DNA from: an uncultured Pelagibacteraceae bacterium
GTDB taxonomy: Bacteria; Pseudomonadota; Alphaproteobacteria; Pelagibacterales; Pelagibacteraceae
Direction of reading: 5' to 3'
DNA length: 38,200 bases
Assembly (NCBI GenBank): GCA_902593445.1
Contig: CACJIJ010000014.1
Span: 1 to 38,200 of the forward strand
A program made the position numbers and the translations under genes. Numbering within the stretch: position 1 is the stretch's first letter; each line of letters opens with the position of its first letter. The notes under the pieces are model-generated. The model saw nothing but the letters and a program-made list of their open reading frames with translations, searched no databases and was not told the DNA's origin. Of the stretch, positions 16,574 to 24,526 are shown piece after piece.

Positions 16574-17566
16574 TTAAATAGATTTATAATATTCGCAACT
16601 TGTGCAAGGTTTATAACTTCCTTCAACAAAAGCTCTATTAAATTCATCATTATACGAATAAACATCATTTAGATGTTGATCTTTTATACTCCCAACTATG
16701 CCACTTAATGAATAATCCATACAACAAATATTAAGGCTTCCATCAGGTAACATCACTGCTTGATTCAATCTTCTATCAGAACAATAAAAAAGTTTGTTTT
16801 TTTTATTAGAACTTTGAATTGATGTTTTATAAGTAAAATTAAGGCCATCTACATTTATAGCATCTGAGCGTGAAGCAATAAAATTTTGTATTAGAACATT
16901 TTTTTTTAAAATTATATTTTTTTCTACAAGTTTATTTAAAAGATTTTTTACTCGAAATTCAAAATCTTCACCAATAACCTGGAAAGTAATATTTTTTTTA
17001 TTCATCTGAGCTTGAAATAAAATAGCTTTTTCTAATTTTTCTAAATATGTGTCTGAGACTTTTATTTTCATTAAATATTTGTTATCTGGTAAATGAAAAT
17101 TTACTTTTGTAAATTTATTAAATGAACTCATAAAATTTTGAGATATTTCATAACCATGCATAGTCGTTGAAATTTGTTGCTTAAAATTATTTTCATGTAA
17201 ATACATGACAAATTTATTAAAATCTTTATGTAATAAAGGCTCTGTGTAACCCATCCAATGAATTTCGGTTTGAGCAGGTATATTTTTAATAAACAATTTA
17301 AATTCATTAAAATCCATTTTGTTTTTTTCTTTGTTATTTTTTGAAACTGATGTGATTAACAACTGAGGACAATAATTGCACATCATTGCACATCCTATAC
17401 TTGGGGTTATTTCAATATGAGTTCCTTTTCTTTTAGACAAATTAATTAAAATCTTCTCAATTTTTTTTCTAGAAAATATAAATTTAAAATATTTAAGAAA
17501 TAAGATTTTAATTTTAACCAAGAAAAGTTCATAATCTAATAGAATTAATTTGTATAAATAATTCAT
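16574..17566 (-). CDS. Radical SAM protein with SPASM-like C-terminal cysteines
   Basis: 330 residues. The [4Fe-4S]/SAM motif is C-x3-C-x2-C at 59, 63 and 66 (CAMMCNYC), followed by a YTEPLLHKDF strand typical of the TIM-barrel core. The C-terminal part carries cysteines at 262, 281, 282, 321 and 324 around LPDGSLNICCMDYS and CTSC, resembling a SPASM or twitch auxiliary-cluster domain. By family, such proteins perform radical chemistry on peptides, sugars or lipids; the substrate here is not recognisable. The first 40 residues are basic and hydrophobic, perhaps peripheral to the membrane. It is transcribed toward the sulfotransferase and away from the SGNH gene, so the three are not a single operon. 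Confidence 0.8.
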   Translation of the reverse strand: MNYLYKLILLDYELFLVKIKILFLKYFKFIFSRKKIEKILINLSKRKGTHIEITPSIGCAMMCNYCPQLLITSVSKNNKEKNKMDFNEFKLFIKNIPAQTEIHWMGYTEPLLHKDFNKFVMYLHENNFKQQISTTMHGYEISQNFMSSFNKFTKVNFHLPDNKYLMKIKVSDTYLEKLEKAILFQAQMNKKNITFQVIGEDFEFRVKNLLNKLVEKNIILKKNVLIQNFIASRSDAINVDGLNFTYKTSIQSSNKKNKLFYCSDRRLNQAVMLPDGSLNICCMDYSLSGIVGSIKDQHLNDVYSYNDEFNRAFVEGSYKPCTSCEYYKSI

Positions 17567-17717
17567 TTTATTTATTAAAATTTAATTTCAATTTAACACA
17601 AAAATAGTATTATCCGAGGACAATAATTGGTTTAAAAGCTTAATTTAAATATTAATTTATGCAAAACTCAGATTTGTCAATTTTTAAAATTTATAAGACT
17701 GAGAACAAACTTTTTTA

Positions 17718-19052
17718 GTGAGATTTTTTTTAAAAATTTTTTCACCAGTTTTTTTAATATTATCACTTTGTTTGCTCACTTATACATTCTATAAGTCTCA
17801 AATTATTTGGAACAACACAAAAATAGACTTTTATTTAGATTATTATTTAATCTCAATTTCGCTTGTAACTTTTTCAATTATAACTTTTTTTTTTAATAAT
17901 AAATTAAAAGAATATGTTTTAATTTTTTTATTTTCGATTACCGTTGCTATATATATACATGAAGGGTTCTTGACATTTAGAGAATTTTCAAATTCAAATC
18001 AAAAAAAACGGATAGAAGATCTTGAAGTTAAAAAAAAGATTTATGAAAAAGAAGAAAATAAAAAATATGATGTTAGAACAAAAAAAGAAATTTATGAAGA
18101 TCTAATTCAACAAAACAAAAATATTAAATTAGCGATAAGTCCAAGGGTAAGTTATCTAAATAAAAACTATTCATTATTTCCTTTATCTGGAATTTCGCAT
18201 TCAGAAACGATTCACCAAAATGAGAATGGATATTATTCAATTTATATGAGTGATAGATTTGGATTTAATAATCCAGATAAAGAATGGGAAAGCAAGGATA
18301 TAGAATACCTTTTAGTAGGTGACTCCTTCACACATGGTAATGCAGTAAATAGACCTTTTGACATTGCTTCTGTTCTAAGGTCTTTGTCTAATAAGTCCGT
18401 CATAAATATAGGATACGACTACAATGGACCACTTTTACAATATGCCTCTGTTAGGGAATATCTAAGACCTGGTATGAAAAAAATAATATGGATATATTTT
18501 GAAGGAAATGATTTGAGAGAACTATATTTTGAGCTAAAGGATAGAACTTTAAAAAATTATTTTGATGATCCAAAATTTTCTCAAAAACTTACACTACGTC
18601 AAAATGAAATTAATAATTTAGCAAATACTGTTTTAGATGAGGAGATTAAAAAACAAAATAAAACAAAGAAAATAAAATTTAATAATTTTAAAAATTTTCT
18701 ACTTATAAGTAAAACTAGAGCGCACTTAAAACCAGAAAAACTAACGATACATCTAACTGAATTTAAAAAAATAATAAAACTTACAAAGAATTTAGCATTA
18801 GAAAATAATTCAAAATTATATTTTGTTTATTTGCCAGATTATTATCGTTACACTACCATGTACGATAATACTCATTATTTAGATATAAAAAATATTTTAA
18901 AAGAATTAAAAATTCCTTTAATCGATATACATAATGAAGTTTTCAAAAAAGAAAAAGATCCATTAAACAATTTTCCATTTAGAATGTTGGGTCATTATAA
19001 CATCAAAGGTTATAATAAAGTAGCACGGACAATTTACAAATTAACAAATTAA
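17718..19052 (+). CDS. Membrane-anchored SGNH/GDSL-like protein
   Basis: 444 residues from a GTG start. Three hydrophobic helices (about 5-25, 38-60 and 66-84) precede a charged coiled-coil-like stretch (95-135) and an SGNH-type domain: block I GDSFTHG (201-207), block III GND (263-265) and a C-terminal GHYNIKGYN with H426. The Asp normally three residues before that His is not present (RMLGH). By family it could be an esterase or an acyl/acetyl transfer partner acting on exported glycan in the periplasm. A 19-codon ORF (17659-17718) ends in TAG overlapping the GTG (TAGTG), so start choice and coupling are uncertain. The 151 bp upstream is shared divergently with the radical SAM gene. Confidence 0.72.
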   Translation: MRFFLKIFSPVFLILSLCLLTYTFYKSQIIWNNTKIDFYLDYYLISISLVTFSIITFFFNNKLKEYVLIFLFSITVAIYIHEGFLTFREFSNSNQKKRIEDLEVKKKIYEKEENKKYDVRTKKEIYEDLIQQNKNIKLAISPRVSYLNKNYSLFPLSGISHSETIHQNENGYYSIYMSDRFGFNNPDKEWESKDIEYLLVGDSFTHGNAVNRPFDIASVLRSLSNKSVINIGYDYNGPLLQYASVREYLRPGMKKIIWIYFEGNDLRELYFELKDRTLKNYFDDPKFSQKLTLRQNEINNLANTVLDEEIKKQNKTKKIKFNNFKNFLLISKTRAHLKPEKLTIHLTEFKKIIKLTKNLALENNSKLYFVYLPDYYRYTTMYDNTHYLDIKNILKELKIPLIDIHNEVFKKEKDPLNNFPFRMLGHYNIKGYNKVARTIYKLTN

Positions 19053-19086
19053 ATAATATTTATTTAAAACTTACAACTGATAGTAA

Positions 19087-20355
19087 TTATGATGGCTTGT
19101 TCATAGAGTTGAAAAACTCAGCATTATTTTTGGTATCTTTTAATTTTGAGTTTATAAACTCAATAGCATCCATTGTCCCCATTGGGGCAATTATTCTTCT
19201 AAGCACATTCATTTTTTGCAAATCATTTTTATCAAATAATAATTCTTCTCTTCTTGTGCCTGATTTTGTTATATCAATCGCAGGGTAAATTCTTTTATCT
19301 GCAATTTTTCTATCCAATATTGTTTCGCTATTACCTGTTCCTTTAAATTCCTCGAAAATTACTTCATCCATTCTACTTCCTGTGTCAATTAAAGCTGTAG
19401 AAATAATTGTTAATGAGCCACCTTCTTCAATATTTCTTGCTGCACCAAAAAATCTTTTAGGTCTCTGAAGTGCATTTGCATCAACACCACCAGTTAAAAC
19501 TTTCCCCGAACTAGGTATCACTGCATTATAGGCTCTTCCTAATCTAGTTATAGAATCTAATAAAATGATAACATCTTTTTTATGTTCAGTTAATCTTTTG
19601 GCCTTTTCAATAACCATTTCAGCAACTGCTACGTGCCTTTGAGCTGGTTCATCAAAAGTAGAACTGATCACTTCACCTTTTACAGTTCTTTGCATATCTG
19701 TTACTTCTTCTGGTCGTTCATCAATCAACAGTACCATTAGATAGCATTCTGGATAATTTTTTGCTATTGAGTTTGCAATACTTTGCAAAATCATTGTTTT
19801 TCCAGCTTTAGGTGGAGAAATAATTATAGATCTTTGTCCCTTACCGATTGGACTAACTAGATCAATTAGTCTTGGCGTTAAATCCTGTTTTTTCTCAACT
19901 TTTGTAGTTTCAACTTCCATCACCAACTGTTTGTCTGGATATAATGGGGTTAAGTTATCAAATGCAATTTTGTGTCTTGCTTTTTCTGGTTCCTCAAAAT
20001 TTATCTTACTTACTTGCAATAGTGCAAAATATCTTTCTCCTTCTTTGGGGGCTCTTACAGGTCCTTCAACAGTATCTCCAGTTCTTAAACCAAATTTTCT
20101 AATTTGACTTGGGCTCACATAAATATCATCTGGTCCCGGAAGGTAATTTGATTCCATTGCCCTTAAAAAACCAAAACCATCTTGTAATAGCTGTAAAACA
20201 CCTACACCAGTAATTTCTTCTTTTTCAGCAACTTTCTTAAGAATTGCAAAAAGTATTTCCTGTTTTCTTAGTGTGCTCGCATTTTCAATACCAAGCTCTT
20301 CTGCTTGAGTTATGAGCTGTTCAGATGATTTTAGTTTTAATTCTTGAATATTCAT
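19087..20355 (-). CDS. rho: Transcription termination factor Rho
   Basis: 422 residues, standard for Rho without large insertions. The N-terminal Rho_N helix is followed by the RNA-binding OSB fold ([15 protein letters not shown]), then the hexameric ATPase with Walker A SPPKAGKT (180-187), the Q-loop/R-loop region and [12 protein letters not shown]. It binds C-rich nascent RNA and terminates transcription using ATP. It is on the heme-side minus-strand run, 66 bp after hemJ. A 16 bp inverted repeat lies 11 bp before the start codon. Rho genes are often autoregulated in their leader. Confidence 0.97.
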   Translation of the reverse strand: MNIQELKLKSSEQLITQAEELGIENASTLRKQEILFAILKKVAEKEEITGVGVLQLLQDGFGFLRAMESNYLPGPDDIYVSPSQIRKFGLRTGDTVEGPVRAPKEGERYFALLQVSKINFEEPEKARHKIAFDNLTPLYPDKQLVMEVETTKVEKKQDLTPRLIDLVSPIGKGQRSIIISPPKAGKTMILQSIANSIAKNYPECYLMVLLIDERPEEVTDMQRTVKGEVISSTFDEPAQRHVAVAEMVIEKAKRLTEHKKDVIILLDSITRLGRAYNAVIPSSGKVLTGGVDANALQRPKRFFGAARNIEEGGSLTIISTALIDTGSRMDEVIFEEFKGTGNSETILDRKIADKRIYPAIDITKSGTRREELLFDKNDLQKMNVLRRIIAPMGTMDAIEFINSKLKDTKNNAEFFNSMNKPS

Positions 20356-20366
20356 GATTAATTTTT

Positions 20367-20382
20367 TGATAAGGACTTATCA
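20367..20382. repeat. Inverted repeat in the rho leader
   Basis: TGATAAG and CTTATCA, read on the minus strand, flank a 2-base centre and end 11 bp before the rho ATG. The repeat could form a leader hairpin or be an operator half-site pair. No U tract follows, so it is not a terminator in either direction. Confidence 0.4.
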
Positions 20383-20421
20383 GATGATATTAATATATAT
20401 ACTACAGTTGTTATTTCAACC

Positions 20422-20856
20422 CTAGATTGGCTTAAAAATAGCTAAAAATACAACAATAATTAAGATAACCGTGGGTATTTCGTTAATAATTCTAAAGAAT
20501 TTTGCAGATCTTGTGTTTGTAGAATTTTTTAGAGTAACAAGACATTTCCCTAAATAATCATTGTAAGCTGATAACAAAATTATTAGGACAATTTTTATCT
20601 GAAACCATAATTGAGAAAAAATATCTATTCCATTAAGATAAATTAATACTAGTCCAAAAACCCACGTAAAAATCATTGCAGGACGCATAATGTAGTAAAA
20701 TAACCTTTTTTCCATAACTTCAAAAATATCAGTTGCTTCCTTTTTTTCTTTATTTTCGACGTGGTAAACAAAAATTCTAGGAAGATACAAAAGACCAGCC
20801 ATCCAAGAAATGACTGCAATCAAATGCAAAGATTTAAATAATAAATACGAATTCAT
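20422..20856 (-). CDS. hemJ: Protoporphyrinogen IX oxidase, HemJ type
   Basis: 144 residues with four hydrophobic segments (about 5-23, 57-75, 83-99 and 125-142). The N-terminal LHLIAVISWMAGLLYLPR carries H11, the conserved heme-ligand histidine of HemJ, and a basic helix follows. By family it oxidises protoporphyrinogen IX in the inner membrane, replacing HemG or HemY. It begins 3 bp after hemH, and the run hemE-hemH-hemJ gives three late heme steps as one unit (HemE acts before, HemJ and HemH at the end). Confidence 0.92.
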   Translation of the reverse strand: MNSYLLFKSLHLIAVISWMAGLLYLPRIFVYHVENKEKKEATDIFEVMEKRLFYYIMRPAMIFTWVFGLVLIYLNGIDIFSQLWFQIKIVLIILLSAYNDYLGKCLVTLKNSTNTRSAKFFRIINEIPTVILIIVVFLAIFKPI

Positions 20857-20859
20857 ATA

Positions 20860-21855
20860 TCAAATATTTCTTTCTATTAAGGATTTTAATAAAAGAATGT
20901 GATCATCATTGTCATTTAAACAAGAGACCATATCAAAGTTTTCTCCTCCGGCACTAACAAAACTCTCTTTACCCTGAATTAAAATTTCCTCCAAAGTCTC
21001 GACGCAGTCAGATGAAAAGCCTGGGCAAATTGTAAGAACATTTTTGACTCCTTCTTTGGGTAAGTTTTCTAGAGTCTTATCAGTATATGGTTGAAGCCAT
21101 TCTTGTGGACCAAATCTTGATTGAAATGTAGTTTTAATTTTAATTGAACTAAATTTTTCTGAAATAAGTCTTGTCGTTTTATGACAATAACAATGATAAG
21201 GATCACCTTTATCAAAATATTTTTTTGGTATACCATGATAAGAGGCCATAATAAGATCTGGTTTCCAATTTATTTCATTGAGTTTTTTATTAATAGAATT
21301 AACGAGCGCATCAATATAAAGGGGATCAGATTCATAATGAGGTATTATTTTTAAAGAAGGTTGCCATCTCATTTTCATTAAAGTTCTATAAACTTCATCA
21401 CAGACTGTTGCTGTTGTAGCGGCAGCATATTGAGGATAAAGAGGAAGTATCACTAAGTTTTCGCAGCCCATTTCATGTAGATTATGAATCTTGCTTTTAA
21501 TACTAGGATTTCCATATCTCATTGCAAAATCTATAATGATATTTTGTTTAGAAATTGATTTTGAAATTTTCTCACTTTGTTTTTTTGTATAATAAAGAAG
21601 TGGAGACATATTTTCTTCTTTCATCCATATTTCCTTATAAGCTTTAGCTGTTTTGGAAGGCCTAAAATTTAAAATAAAAACATTCAGAATTATTTGCCAA
21701 ACCACAGGATTTACTTCAATAACTCTTCTATCAGAAAGAAACTCTCTTAAATATTTTCGTATATCGAGCCAACTCGTAGAGTCAGGCGTCCCTAAATTAA
21801 TTATCAGAACACCTGTTTTTCCAAACTTTACAGGAGGGTGATTTTTTTCAATCAT
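20860..21855 (-). CDS. hemH: Ferrochelatase
   Basis: 331 residues. It has the ferrochelatase N-terminus VLIINLGTPDS, the active-site histidine in MASYHGIPKKYF and the acidic metal-path segment in CPGFSSDCVETLEEI. It inserts Fe(II) into protoporphyrin IX as the last step of heme synthesis. The start overlaps hemE by 4 bp. Length and motif spacing are normal. The protein has GDPYHCYCHKT in the middle, a cysteine/histidine-containing stretch usual for proteobacterial forms. Confidence 0.96.
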   Translation of the reverse strand: MIEKNHPPVKFGKTGVLIINLGTPDSTSWLDIRKYLREFLSDRRVIEVNPVVWQIILNVFILNFRPSKTAKAYKEIWMKEENMSPLLYYTKKQSEKISKSISKQNIIIDFAMRYGNPSIKSKIHNLHEMGCENLVILPLYPQYAAATTATVCDEVYRTLMKMRWQPSLKIIPHYESDPLYIDALVNSINKKLNEINWKPDLIMASYHGIPKKYFDKGDPYHCYCHKTTRLISEKFSSIKIKTTFQSRFGPQEWLQPYTDKTLENLPKEGVKNVLTICPGFSSDCVETLEEILIQGKESFVSAGGENFDMVSCLNDNDDHILLLKSLIERNI

Positions 21856-22856
21856 TTAAAATCTTTTACAGTTTTGATTAAGTTTTCTACCATTTCTGGA
21901 TTAGTCTCAGGCAAAATACCATGTCCAAGATTAAATATATATGGATGATCTTTAAAGATTTCCAAATAATAAGAGGCCTCTTTCTTCAAAGTTTCTTTGT
22001 CCGTTAATAAAACTCTAGGGTCTAAGCCTCCTTGGACAGGTATTTTTACTTCCCTAAGTATCTTTTTTGGATCTACACTATAATCGATACTAATAGCATC
22101 AGGTTTAACAATATCACAAAATTCTTTATAATTTTTTATTTCTCTTGGGAAACATATCACAGGTATATTTAAGGATTTTACATAATTTACCAAATTTAAA
22201 GTTGGAGAATAAATATAGTTGGGTAAATCTTTTTCTTCTAACAATCCTGCCCAACTATCAAAGATTTGTATTACGTTTGCACCATTTTCAATTTGATTCT
22301 TTATATGAAACTTTAAAAATTTTTCGATTATTAATAAAATTCTATTTATTAAAAAATCATCTTTAAAAAAATCTTTTTTCAAATTTTTTTTAGGAGACTT
22401 TTGATTAATCATGTAAACCAACAATGTCCAAGGAGCGCCAACAAAACCGATGGTGTTTCTTTTGTTTAAATTACCGTCTGTGCTAACTTTTTTTATTGCT
22501 TTATATACACGATGTATTTTTTCGACAAAGTCGATTTCGTCAATTTTAGCAATTTCATCTAGATTTAGTTCCCCTAATTTTGGTCCAAAGTTTTTTTGAA
22601 ATTCAACTTTTTGACCTAATCCATAAGGAAGTATTAATATATCTGAAAATATAATTGCAGCGTCCAAATCAAATCTTCTCAAAGGTTGTAAGGTTATTTC
22701 TGAAGATAATTCATCATTTAAACATAGATCAATGAAATTAGGATTATCTTTTCTAATTTTTCTAAATTCTGGTAGATATCTTCCTGCTTGTCTCATGATC
22801 CATATAGGATTAAAGGAAGTATCTTTATTAGTTATTACTTTGTTTAAAGGTTTCAT
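21852..22856 (-). CDS. hemE: Uroporphyrinogen decarboxylase
   Basis: 334 residues. The family signature PIWIMRQAGRYLPE lies near the N-terminus, with active-site aspartate in AIIFSDILILPYGLG and later GFVGAPWTLLVYM and NLGHGILPET. It decarboxylates uroporphyrinogen III to coproporphyrinogen III. It is the first gene of the hemE-hemH-hemJ run and its start borders the proposed origin. In Caulobacter and Rickettsia the chromosome origin lies directly upstream of hemE. Confidence 0.97.
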   Translation of the reverse strand: MKPLNKVITNKDTSFNPIWIMRQAGRYLPEFRKIRKDNPNFIDLCLNDELSSEITLQPLRRFDLDAAIIFSDILILPYGLGQKVEFQKNFGPKLGELNLDEIAKIDEIDFVEKIHRVYKAIKKVSTDGNLNKRNTIGFVGAPWTLLVYMINQKSPKKNLKKDFFKDDFLINRILLIIEKFLKFHIKNQIENGANVIQIFDSWAGLLEEKDLPNYIYSPTLNLVNYVKSLNIPVICFPREIKNYKEFCDIVKPDAISIDYSVDPKKILREVKIPVQGGLDPRVLLTDKETLKKEASYYLEIFKDHPYIFNLGHGILPETNPEMVENLIKTVKDFK

Positions 22857-22895
22857 AAATTAAGTATTATTAATTATTGTAGTTGTAATATATCC

Positions 22896-22904
22896 TGTGA
22901 ATAA
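22896..22904 (-). promoter_or_regulatory. DnaA box (perfect match)
   Basis: Minus strand TTATTCACA fits the DnaA consensus TTATNCACA at all positions. It is one of four box-like sites in this gap and the nearest to hemE. Confidence 0.75.
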
Positions 22905-22928
22905 AGGTGATTATTTTTTATAAACATT

Positions 22929-22937
22929 ATATTCACA
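22929..22937 (+). promoter_or_regulatory. DnaA box (8 of 9 match)
   Basis: Plus strand ATATTCACA differs from TTATNCACA only at the first base. It lies 24 bp beyond the perfect box, in the opposite orientation. Confidence 0.6.
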
Positions 22938-23124
22938 TTTTACTAACATCTTGTGTGATTAAAATTGTTTAAAATGAAGCTTTTTTAACCATATTAATTT
23001 TTGTGGATTGTTTTACCCTATTTATTATTAATGTTAATAAATAGTTGTTTTTACAAGGTTAATTTAAAAACTTTTAAATTATGTAATTTTATTAAAATAA
23101 TACAAATTTATTAATAATTTATTC

Positions 23125-23952
23125 ATGAGTAATACATATCAAATATATTTAATATCTGATTCAACGGGTGAAACTTTAGATAGAATATTCATGGCGCTAA
23201 AGGCGCAATTTTTAAACATAGAATATAAAGTTCATTCTTATTCTTTTACAAGAACAGAAAACCAAATTTTAAAAATTTTAGAAGATGCAAAAAAAAATCC
23301 AAATTCAATAATTTTATATACTATTGTAGATAACAGCTTGGCTAAATATTTGGCGAATGTGAGTGAGAATAAAAATATTCCATGTTTTGGTGTTTTGGGA
23401 AATTTAATCTTAAATTTTTCAAAAATATTAAATCAAAAAGCAACTCATGAGCCGAGTGGCCAACACATATTGAATGAAGAATACTATGATAGAATTGAAG
23501 CAATTCAATTTACAATGAACCATGACGATGGAAATTTAATAAACGATGTACACAAGTCGGATATTATTCTTGTAGGTGTAAGCAGAACAAGCAAAACACC
23601 AACATCTATTTATTTAGCCAACAAAGGTTTTAAAACATCAAATATACCGCTGGTAAATGAAAATTCATTACCAGCGTCACTTAAAAAAAATCCCAAGATG
23701 ACTTGTGTTATTGGCCTTAGTACAGAACCAGAAAGATTAGTTGATTTAAGAAAAAATAGAATGAATTCTTTAAGAGAAACAGAAAATTTCCAATACACAG
23801 ATTTAGAAAATATAAAAAAAGAAGTCTTAGAGGCAAAAAAAACATTTCAAAAATATAAATGGCCATTAATTGATGTAACGAGAAAGTCCGTTGAAGAAAC
23901 AGCAGCATCGATTATAAAAATTCATGAAATATATTTAAATAATGCTAAGTAA
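23125..23952 (+). CDS. Pyruvate, phosphate dikinase regulatory protein (PPSR/DUF299 family)
   Basis: 275 residues. N-terminal LISDSTGETLDR and the kinase P-loop-like GVSRTSKTPTSIYLA (about 152-166) are diagnostic for the bifunctional kinase/pyrophosphorylase that switches pyruvate phosphate dikinase or PEP synthetase by ADP-dependent threonine phosphorylation and Pi-dependent removal. This is the RP001-type gene that marks the right side of the origin in alphaproteobacteria. It is the first of a rightward run PPSR-maf-aroE-coaE-dnaQ with tiny overlaps. The target, PpdK or PpsA, is not in the window. Confidence 0.93.
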   Translation: MSNTYQIYLISDSTGETLDRIFMALKAQFLNIEYKVHSYSFTRTENQILKILEDAKKNPNSIILYTIVDNSLAKYLANVSENKNIPCFGVLGNLILNFSKILNQKATHEPSGQHILNEEYYDRIEAIQFTMNHDDGNLINDVHKSDIILVGVSRTSKTPTSIYLANKGFKTSNIPLVNENSLPASLKKNPKMTCVIGLSTEPERLVDLRKNRMNSLRETENFQYTDLENIKKEVLEAKKTFQKYKWPLIDVTRKSVEETAASIIKIHEIYLNNAK

Positions 23953-24526
23953 AATTATCCTTGCCTCGAAAAGCAAAATTAGAAAAGAAATTCTAGATAG
24001 AAATCATATTAAAAATATTGTTGAGCCATCAAATGTAGATGAAGATATTGTTAAATTAAGTTTACTAAAAGAAAAAGCAAGCCCAGAAATAATTTCAAAA
24101 AATCTAGCTGAATTAAAGGCAAACAAGGTTAGCATGAAAAAGAATGATGAAATAGTTCTAGGAGCAGATAGTGTAATAGATTTAGATGGTGAATTAATAT
24201 CTAAACCAGAAAGTAGAGAAGAGGCCATGAAAATATTAGCTAAACTTAATGGTAAATCACATTTTTTAATTAGCTCAGTTTGCATTTCAAAAAACGGATC
24301 AATGATTTGGAATTATACTGATAAAGCAAGATTAACTATGAAAAATCTTACTGATGACGAATTAAAAAATTATTTGTCCAAAATATCTGATGAAGCTCTT
24401 TATGCATATAATGTTTACCAAATAGAGGGGGAGGGTAGAAATTTGTTCGCAAAAATAGAGGGAGATGAGGATACAATCATGGGCCTACCTGTAAAAAAAA
24501 TTAAGGAATATATGAGATCTTTATGA
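23942..24526 (+). CDS. maf: Maf-like nucleotide pyrophosphatase
   Basis: 194 residues. It begins with KIILASKSKIRKEIL, the Maf nucleotide-loop segment, followed by VLGADSVIDLDGELISKP with the catalytic acidic residue and ALYAYNVYQIEGEG near the end. By family, Maf hydrolyses (d)NTPs, often modified or UTP/dTTP, preventing misincorporation. It overlaps the PPSR gene by 11 bp and aroE by 4 bp. Which Maf subfamily it belongs to cannot be set from sequence alone. Confidence 0.92.
   Translation: MLSKIILASKSKIRKEILDRNHIKNIVEPSNVDEDIVKLSLLKEKASPEIISKNLAELKANKVSMKKNDEIVLGADSVIDLDGELISKPESREEAMKILAKLNGKSHFLISSVCISKNGSMIWNYTDKARLTMKNLTDDELKNYLSKISDEALYAYNVYQIEGEGRNLFAKIEGDEDTIMGLPVKKIKEYMRSL

Larger units (their letters stand above)
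22857..23124. other. oriC: Proposed chromosomal replication origin (oriC)
   Basis: 268 bp gap between divergent hemE and the PPSR gene (RP001 homolog), which is the known origin position in Caulobacter and Rickettsia prowazekii. Four DnaA-box-like 9-mers are visible: 22896-22904 (TTATTCACA on minus, perfect to TTATNCACA), 22929-22937 (ATATTCACA, 8 of 9), 22954-22962 (minus, TTAATCACA, 7 of 9) and 23002-23010 (minus, CAATCCACA, 7 of 9). The 3' half (about 23011-23124) is almost purely A/T and could be the unwinding element. No CtrA site with TTAA-N7-TTAA spacing was found. The ParAB/parS system nearby agrees. Promoters for both flanking genes must also lie here. Confidence 0.85.

Noticed and set aside
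15683-19052. Mobile element or integrase-driven island
   Set aside because: No transposase, integrase, tRNA end or flanking direct repeat was found, and base composition looks like the neighbours; only the break in gene order suggests acquisition.
22981-23097. CtrA-type sites (TTAA-N7-TTAA) in the proposed origin
   Set aside because: TTAA pairs are present (22985-22997 and around 23060-23077) but with 5 or 6 base spacing, and such pairs are expected by chance in A/T-only sequence.
24004-24285. 93-codon minus-strand ORF inside maf
   Set aside because: Shadow of maf, whose motifs are intact in the plus frame.
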